The notes beneath the pieces were generated by a model. It had not been told where the DNA came from. It worked only from the letters and a program-made list of their open reading frames with translations, and did no database searches. From Candidatus Saccharimonadota bacterium (GTDB lineage Bacteria > Patescibacteriota > Saccharimonadia > Saccharimonadales > Saccharimonadaceae), in contig UNSN01000025.1 of assembly GCA_900555675.1 (NCBI GenBank), positions 1 to 10,296 on the forward strand: a stretch of 10,296 bases of DNA. Reading direction: 5' to 3'. The position numbers and the translations under genes were made by a program. Below are positions 6,462 to 10,296 of this stretch, piece by piece. Numbering within the stretch: the stretch's first letter is position 1; the number at the start of each line of letters is the position of its first letter.

Positions 6462-6473
6462 CTTTAGTACAAT
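6445..6473 (+). promoter_or_regulatory. Promoter of tRNA-Phe
   Basis: TTGTCA (6445-6450) and TACAAT (6468-6473) have a 17-bp spacer. The start would be near 6480, about 10 bases before the tRNA. It overlaps the leftward promoter of tRNA-Gly(CCC). Confidence 0.78.
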
Positions 6474-6489
6474 TAAATAGCAAGTTTGT

Positions 6490-6565
6490 GGCTCTTTAGC
6501 TCAGTTGGTAGAGCAGAGGCCTGAAGAGCCTTGTGTCCCCAGTTCAAGTCTGGGAGGAGCCACCA
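6490..6565 (+). tRNA. tRNA-Phe(GAA)
   Basis: Acceptor GGCTCTT pairs with AGGAGCC. The D-arm has GG, the anticodon loop CTGAAGA carries GAA (6523-6525), the T-arm is CCCAG-TTCAAGT-CTGGG, the discriminator is A and CCA is encoded (6563-6565). It decodes both phenylalanine codons. No terminator follows before tRNA-Gly(GCC), but that gene has its own promoter. Confidence 0.96.
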
Positions 6566-6569
6566 AATA

Positions 6570-6598
6570 TTGCATTTCATTCACGACTTTGTTACAAT
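6570..6598 (+). promoter_or_regulatory. Promoter of tRNA-Gly(GCC), with an inverted repeat around the -10
   Basis: TTGCAT (6570-6575) and TACAAT (6593-6598) are 17 bp apart. The -10 is enclosed by TTCACGA (6580-6586) and TCGTGAA (6602-6608), a perfect 7-bp inverted repeat with a 15-base centre. The repeat could be an operator or simply a leader hairpin. Confidence 0.65.
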
Positions 6599-6614
6599 AA
6601 ATCGTGAACAACAT

Positions 6615-6690
6615 GCGGGTATAGCTCAGTTGTTAGAGCGCTTCCTTGCCATGGAAGAGGCCAGGAGTTAGAGTCTCCTTACCCGCACCA
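6615..6690 (+). tRNA. tRNA-Gly(GCC) with U19 and A56
   Basis: Acceptor GCGGGTA pairs with TACCCGC, the anticodon stem CTTCC/GGAAG encloses TTGCCAT with anticodon GCC (6648-6650), the discriminator is A and CCA is encoded (6688-6690). It should read GGC/GGU glycine codons. The oddity is in the elbow. The D-loop AGTTGTTA has U instead of G at position 19 (base 6633), and the T-loop TTAGAGT has A instead of C at position 56 (base 6670). All stems are intact, so this is not an obviously decayed gene; the two changes together would replace a G-C tertiary pair by U-A. Confidence 0.93.
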
Positions 6691-6701
6691 ATTAGATATT
6701 T

Positions 6702-6725
6702 AGCCATCCGAACGGGTGGTTTTTT
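6702..6725 (+). terminator. Rho-independent terminator after tRNA-Gly(GCC)
   Basis: AGCCATCC (6702-6709) pairs with GGGTGGTT (6714-6721) with two G-T wobbles around a GAAC tetraloop, followed by a T-run to 6725. Confidence 0.88.
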
Positions 6726-6756
6726 CGTATGTTAGTCCTTAGATAGCTAATTATAT

Positions 6757-6786
6757 TTGACATAATACCCCCAGGGGGTATATGAT
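6757..6786 (+). promoter_or_regulatory. csoR promoter with CsoR-type operator in the spacer
   Basis: A perfect -35 TTGACA (6757-6762) and a -10 TATGAT (6781-6786) are 18 bp apart (TATATG at 16 bp is the alternative). The space between is filled by the palindrome ATACCCCCAGGGGGTAT (6765-6781). This has the form of known CsoR/RcnR-family operators: a C-run and a G-run flanked by TA/AT. The -10 ends six bases before the csoR ATG, so the transcript is predicted to be leaderless. Confidence 0.88.
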
Positions 6787-6792
6787 TGTTTT

Positions 6793-7080
6793 ATGGATAC
6801 AGCAGACATCAAACGACGAGCCCTGCACCGCACAAAGATCATATTAGGACAAATGCGCGGACTCGAGAAACAAATTACCGACGATGCGTATTGCATGGAC
6901 GTTTTGACCCAAAGTCTAGCAATACAAAAGTCATTAGCGTCGCTTAATAAACTTATTCTGGAGCGACATCTCCGCACACACATTGCCGATAAAATGGCGT
7001 CCGGCGCCGAAGCTCAACAAAGTAAAGCGATAGAAGAATTACTCAATCTATATGAATTAAATAATATAAGGACAAAATAA
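6793..7080 (+). CDS. CsoR/RcnR/FrmR-family metal-sensing repressor
   Basis: This family consists of small all-helical tetrameric repressors that leave DNA when they bind Cu(I), Ni/Co, or other thiol or aldehyde signals. The 95-residue length is typical. The core is visible as LGQMRGLEKQI (18-28), YCMDVLTQ (33-40) and ERHLRTH (57-63). Likely ligands are Cys34, His59 and His63. In copper-sensing CsoR proteins the last position is usually Cys, and a Cys-His-His set is closer to the Ni/Co sensor RcnR, so the metal is uncertain. The ATG at 6793 has no Shine-Dalgarno but follows a -10 at leaderless spacing. The stop TAA overlaps the ATG of the DUF4396 gene by one base, so the two are translated from one message. 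The palindrome in the promoter predicts autorepression. Confidence 0.93.
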   Translation: MDTADIKRRALHRTKIILGQMRGLEKQITDDAYCMDVLTQSLAIQKSLASLNKLILERHLRTHIADKMASGAEAQQSKAIEELLNLYELNNIRTK

Positions 7081-7556
7081 TGAATCACGAATCTCATAAT
7101 CATTGCAATACAAAAAATTCAATCAAACGCATGGCGCTAGCGGCAAGTTTACACTGTCTGGCGGGATGTATGATTGGTGAGATGGTTGGCGTTACCATCG
7201 GCACGCACGCTGGCTTTGCGCCACATACTACGGTCATTCTAGCATCAGTCTTAGCTTTCATTTCCGGCTACACCGCGTCAATCATACCATTAGTACGCGC
7301 CAAATTATCGCTCATAAAATCCTTAAAGTTAGTTTTCGCCGCCGACACATTGTCCATACTGTCAATGACTATCGTAGACAACATAATTATGCTAATCATT
7401 CCGGGCGCCATGGATAAGAACTTAGCTCATCCGATTTATTGGGTTAGTCGGCTAATTTGTATGTTCGCCGCGTTTGCCGTATCATATCCCGTCAATCTAT
7501 ATTTGTTACGCCGAGGCAAAGGTCACGCATTGACTCATCATTATCATCACATGTAA
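7080..7556 (+). CDS. DUF4396 membrane protein with His-rich ends, CsoR-controlled
   Basis: The 158-residue protein has four hydrophobic helices (about 18-40, 46-70, 87-109, 118-143). It carries the conserved pattern I recall for DUF4396: HCLAGCMIGE (25-34), AADTLSI (87-93) followed by VDN and PGAMD (108-112), and SYPVN (135-139) with RGKGHA (145-150). Both ends are rich in possible metal ligands: His3, His6, His8 and Cys9 at the N-terminus, and His149, His153, His154, His156 and His157 at the C-terminus. No function is established to my knowledge; the gene order suggests metal export, uptake or buffering in the membrane. Its ATG shares a base with the csoR stop codon and is preceded by AAGGA about 8 bases upstream, so it has its own ribosome binding site. 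No terminator separates it from the GH13 gene. Confidence 0.88.
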   Translation: MNHESHNHCNTKNSIKRMALAASLHCLAGCMIGEMVGVTIGTHAGFAPHTTVILASVLAFISGYTASIIPLVRAKLSLIKSLKLVFAADTLSILSMTIVDNIIMLIIPGAMDKNLAHPIYWVSRLICMFAAFAVSYPVNLYLLRRGKGHALTHHYHHM

Positions 7557-7566
7557 TTTATTTGTT

Positions 7567-7595
7567 TTGATTTTCCCTATCATCTCGCTTATACT
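7567..7595 (+). promoter_or_regulatory. Promoter of the GH13 gene, leaderless arrangement
   Basis: TTGATT (7567-7572) and TATACT (7590-7595) are 17 bp apart. The -10 ends six bases before the ATG at 7602, so the predicted start site is the A of the ATG. There is no Shine-Dalgarno. Confidence 0.72.
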
Positions 7596-7601
7596 TAAAC
7601 T

Positions 7602-9188
7602 ATGAAAACTTGGCAAGATGTCGCCTCTCTTTATCAAATTTATCCGCGCAGTTTTCTAGATACGAATGGCGATGGAATTGGCGATTTGAACGGCATTACC
7701 GAGAAGCTGAATTATTTATCATGGCTGGGCATCGATTCGATTTGGATTTCCCCATTCTTCGTATCACCGCTGACCGACTTTGGTTATGATATCGCAAATT
7801 ATCGAGCTATTGATCCGACTTTCGGAAAAATGCACGATTTCCAAGCGCTTCTTAAAAAAGCCCACGATTTCGACATTAAAGTTATGATCGACCTCGTTCC
7901 CTGCCACACTTCAGACCAACATCCGTGGTTTCAAGAATCCAGATCTTCACGCGATAACCCCAAGCGTAATTATTATGTCTGGCGTGATGGAAAAGATAAT
8001 AGCGAGCCTAACAATTGGCGAAGTTTGTCTGGCGGCAGTTCTTGGGAGTTTGACGAACTCACCGGGCAATTTTACCTGCATTCGTTCTTAAAAACGCAGC
8101 CAGATCTGAATTGGGACAATCCCGCAGTGCGTGCTGAAATGAAAAACATAGTGCGATTTTGGTTTGATATGGGCGTCGATGGAATGCGCGTCGATGCAAT
8201 TTGGGGAATTTCCAAAGACCCCGACTTTAAAGATGATTCTCCAAATCCTGATTTTTATGGCAATCCAAACGATTACGGAGCGTTTATCCACGACCACTGT
8301 AAAATGGGACCGCATTTTCAGGAATATTTGCAAGAATTGGCGTCAGTCTGCGACAAATATGACGACAAGCAAATGGTGTTTGAATTTTATCCCGACGATA
8401 AGCTGGGCGATATTTATCATCAATACAGCCAGATCCTGACAGTCCACCCAAAAGCCTCGGCGTTTTTTATGGAATATCGCGACAACGAATGGCACGCTAA
8501 AAATATTGAGAAAAAAATCGATAATTACCTACAATCAGCGAACTCAACCACGCCATTTTTTTGCATCGGAAATCATGACCAGCCGCGAGTCGCCTCCAGA
8601 TTGGGCGAAGAACGTGCCCGCGCTCTCAGCTTCTTAAATCTCCTCACTCCAGGAATTAGCGTAGTGTATTACGGCGACGAAATTGGCATGACAAACGGAG
8701 AATTGACCGCTGATGACATTCAAGATAATTTTAGTCCTGCCAATTCTGTTGTTGATAGCCGAGATTTGGAACGCACGCCGATGCAATGGAATGATTCGCA
8801 ATTTGCGGGCTTTTCAAGTGCAAAACCTTGGCTTCCCGTTAATGAAAATCGCACGAAAATTAACGTTGATAGCGAAAAAATCACAAACGATTCTCTGCTT
8901 AATATGCACCGAAAGCTGCTAAAATTACGCCAAACCTTCCCAATTCTTAAAAATGGCAATTTGAGCATCGTGCAAAACATGGGCAACGGATTTATTCTCG
9001 GGTTAAAAAAAGAGCTGGCTGGTCAACGTGCTTATATTTTCATCAATTTCGCAGACGAGAAACAAAGCTTTTCCACTCCAGAAAACGCCAAGATCATTGC
9101 CTCAACTCACTCTGTCGATTCAATTACCGCAGAAAATCTCCAAATGATAATTCCAGGATATTGCGGAGTTTTACTTATTGTCCAGTAA
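7602..9188 (+). CDS. GH13-family alpha-glucosidase
   Basis: The protein is a retaining alpha-glucosidase of the alpha-amylase clan, probably cytosolic (no signal peptide), releasing glucose from short alpha-glucosides such as maltose- or isomaltose-type sugars. The 528 residues fit the oligo-1,6-glucosidase/alpha-glucosidase group. The N-terminus has YQIYPRSFLDTNGDGIGDLNGI, split here as YQIYPRSF (about 12-19) and DGIGDLNGI (about 24-32). The predicted catalytic residues are Asp198 in GMRVDAI, Glu261 in MVFEFYP and Asp326 in GNHDQPR. YLHSFLKTQPDLN (about 165-177) resembles subfamily GH13_23. Conserved region I reads LVPCHTS, with Cys101 where most members have Asn. The ATG start follows a -10 at leaderless spacing. 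It ends 13 bp from a convergent gene with no clear terminator. Exact substrate cannot be told from sequence. Confidence 0.94.
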   Translation: MKTWQDVASLYQIYPRSFLDTNGDGIGDLNGITEKLNYLSWLGIDSIWISPFFVSPLTDFGYDIANYRAIDPTFGKMHDFQALLKKAHDFDIKVMIDLVPCHTSDQHPWFQESRSSRDNPKRNYYVWRDGKDNSEPNNWRSLSGGSSWEFDELTGQFYLHSFLKTQPDLNWDNPAVRAEMKNIVRFWFDMGVDGMRVDAIWGISKDPDFKDDSPNPDFYGNPNDYGAFIHDHCKMGPHFQEYLQELASVCDKYDDKQMVFEFYPDDKLGDIYHQYSQILTVHPKASAFFMEYRDNEWHAKNIEKKIDNYLQSANSTTPFFCIGNHDQPRVASRLGEERARALSFLNLLTPGISVVYYGDEIGMTNGELTADDIQDNFSPANSVVDSRDLERTPMQWNDSQFAGFSSAKPWLPVNENRTKINVDSEKITNDSLLNMHRKLLKLRQTFPILKNGNLSIVQNMGNGFILGLKKELAGQRAYIFINFADEKQSFSTPENAKIIASTHSVDSITAENLQMIIPGYCGVLLIVQ

Positions 9189-9201
9189 TAAAAACACTCA
9201 A

Positions 9202-9516
9202 CTAGAATAAGGTTCCATCTTTAGTATCGCACTCCTCTATGGGATAGAGACCCGCGCATTCAGTCGCCAACCTAGCCATATTCTCTTTAATTTCCTTGTC
9301 ATTAGCAGCCTCGGTGAGAGCTTCTAAGTCTAGATAGCAATCATCACTGTTTTGGCTAGATTCTGTCGTATCACCCCCTAGCTCTTCGCTGCCGACACTT
9401 CTTTGCAAATCTTCATCATTTGCAATTTCTTCGTAATATTTATATTTATCCGATTCGTCAGAAGTATCTTCACTCAGAATATCTGCCCCACAATTAACAT
9501 GACCATCGTACAGCAT
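9202..9516 (-). CDS. Very acidic hypothetical protein of 104 residues
   Basis: I do not recognise this protein. About 29 of 104 residues are Asp or Glu against only 7 Lys/Arg, giving a net charge near -22. Ser and Thr are also frequent in residues 13-58 (SEDTSDESD, TTESSQNSDD), so the N-terminal half is probably disordered. Residues 61-88 look helical (LDLEALTEAANDKEIKEN), and there are four Cys (9, 60, 87, 96). It has no signal peptide or membrane segment. The ATG is supported by a strong AGGAGG-type Shine-Dalgarno (9534-9525) and a TATAAT box further upstream. It ends in TAG, 13 bp from the convergent GH13 gene, and lies downstream of the YetF gene on the same strand but with its own promoter. 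Being encoded with a good start signal argues for a real gene. Confidence 0.68.
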   Translation of the reverse strand: MLYDGHVNCGADILSEDTSDESDKYKYYEEIANDEDLQRSVGSEELGGDTTESSQNSDDCYLDLEALTEAANDKEIKENMARLATECAGLYPIEECDTKDGTLF

Positions 9517-9555
9517 TTCTCTACACTCCTCCTCTTTTTACTTTGTCTATAAACC

Positions 9556-9561
9556 ATTATA
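9556..9561 (-). promoter_or_regulatory. -10 box of the acidic 104-residue gene
   Basis: Read leftward, a perfect TATAAT (9561-9556) lies about 40 bases before the ATG. The -35 at 17 bp is weak (TATCAC). Confidence 0.45.
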
Positions 9562-9645
9562 CGACACCACCAGATGTAGTGATAGAGTTAACTTCACAAC
9601 ACTATCAAACAACGACGTTTTTCATCTCGCCCAGTTAATTCACCT

Positions 9646-10278
9646 TTAATTATAAGCAGTCAGAATCAAATCACCGTCGACATACTCGCCTAAAAATACA
9701 TCTCTGTAGGATTCCAAGCCTCGTTTTTTAAGCTCGCCAAGCAGCCACTTTTCATCTTTTCCGATTACTTCCAAAATATCAGCTTGCAATTGACCGTCCG
9801 TTATCAACGGGAATTTCGGATTTTCCTCACCTTTATGCGAAATAATAAGCTCGCCATCTTGCTCAACAACAGCTCTTTTCACATCTTTCGTCGAGTAAAT
9901 ATTATGGGTTCGAAGCTTGAAAGAAACGTCATGAGCACTTAAGCCGACCTTCTCACAATTTTCGATATTTATCTTTCCATTATCTATAATTATCAAAGCC
10001 TTCCCATCAATCAGCTGCTTAGCCTTAACACTATGTTTCTTTATCCACTTCAGCGTAAGCACCAGCACGCACCATATACACAAAATCCCAACATAGTCCA
10101 AAATCTTAATATCATTGTTATAAATAACACCACCAATAATACCACCAAGTACGTAATTCTGAACTTGATCGCTAGCGGAAGATGGCGCCAGATTACCTTT
10201 TCCTGTGATGTTAATTATTATCGTCAGCGCAAAAAATCCGATCAATAATTTTATTGCTACTAAAATAAATTCATTCAT
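9646..10278 (-). CDS. YetF/DUF421-family membrane protein
   Basis: YetF (DUF421) proteins have a few N-terminal membrane helices and a soluble C-terminal domain; their role is poorly known. This 210-residue member has three hydrophobic segments (about 4-24, 40-54, 60-79). The first loop, TGKGNLAPSSASD (25-37), aligns with the conserved region between helices 1 and 2. The soluble part shows the family pattern IIDNGKINIEN (97-107), a DVKRAVVEQDGELII segment (132-146) and a second, weaker repeat (WLLGELKKRGLES, 178-190). The ATG at 10278 has a partial Shine-Dalgarno (GTAGGT) about 6 bases upstream. The promoter would lie beyond the window. It precedes the acidic 104-residue gene by 129 bp on the same strand. 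Confidence 0.85.
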   Translation of the reverse strand: MNEFILVAIKLLIGFFALTIIINITGKGNLAPSSASDQVQNYVLGGIIGGVIYNNDIKILDYVGILCIWCVLVLTLKWIKKHSVKAKQLIDGKALIIIDNGKINIENCEKVGLSAHDVSFKLRTHNIYSTKDVKRAVVEQDGELIISHKGEENPKFPLITDGQLQADILEVIGKDEKWLLGELKKRGLESYRDVFLGEYVDGDLILTAYN

Positions 10279-10296
10279 AATTTACCTACTTTTTTC

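Noticed and set aside
9558..9568. Eleven-base match between the promoter of the acidic gene and the 5' part of tRNA-Gly(CCC)
   Set aside because: Matches of this length are expected by chance in a 10-kb window, and nothing else supports a duplicated tRNA fragment.
1..10296. CRISPR array, insertion sequence, prophage or toxin-antitoxin pair
   Set aside because: I saw no regularly spaced repeats, transposase, integrase, phage genes or recognisable toxin or antitoxin families.

Overview
The window looks like part of a small, compact bacterial chromosome of the Candidatus Saccharibacteria (TM7) type. The evidence is indirect: GC content is moderate (mid-40s by eye), genes are tightly packed with short AT-rich promoters, all five tRNAs have CCA encoded, and the proteins (TypA, RarA, a slipin, a DUF4396 membrane protein, a GH13 glucosidase, a YetF protein) read like Saccharibacteria versions of these families. 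This assignment rests on recall of such proteins, not on a search. All reading frames work under the standard code.

Layout. Positions 1-55 hold the first codons of a leftward gene that runs off the window. It is divergent from tRNA-Leu(UAG), and the two promoters share one -35 box. A small accessory segment follows (about 300-1065). It has an unrecognised leftward gene (ORF133), a large imperfect stem-loop and several copies of a GACAGG-type motif. tRNA-Val(CAC) comes next and appears to be co-transcribed with an unrecognised 173-residue ORF. Then come the translation GTPase gene typA with its terminator and, leftward, a DUF2569-like four-helix membrane protein and rarA. A slipin (SPFH) gene diverges from rarA. 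Between 6348 and 6690 lies a tRNA cluster: Gly(CCC) leftward, then Phe(GAA) and Gly(GCC) rightward. A metal-sensing operon follows (CsoR-family repressor plus DUF4396 membrane protein), then a GH13 alpha-glucosidase. The right end has two leftward genes, a very acidic unrecognised 104-residue protein and a YetF/DUF421 membrane protein.

How the genes work together. Most of the window is housekeeping: translation (tRNAs, TypA), replication-fork maintenance (RarA) and membrane organisation (slipin). The clearest regulated unit is csoR-DUF4396. A perfect 17-bp CsoR-type palindrome fills the space between a consensus -35 and the -10, so the repressor probably shuts off its own promoter until it binds metal.

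Most striking signals. (1) Three genes (rarA, csoR, GH13) have a -10 box ending exactly six bases before the ATG and no usable Shine-Dalgarno sequence, which predicts leaderless mRNAs. (2) tRNA-Gly(GCC) has U19 and A56 in place of the near-universal G19 and C56, an apparent compensated swap of the elbow tertiary pair. (3) Two sets of divergent tRNA promoters overlap. (4) A hairpin sits over the annotated typA start.
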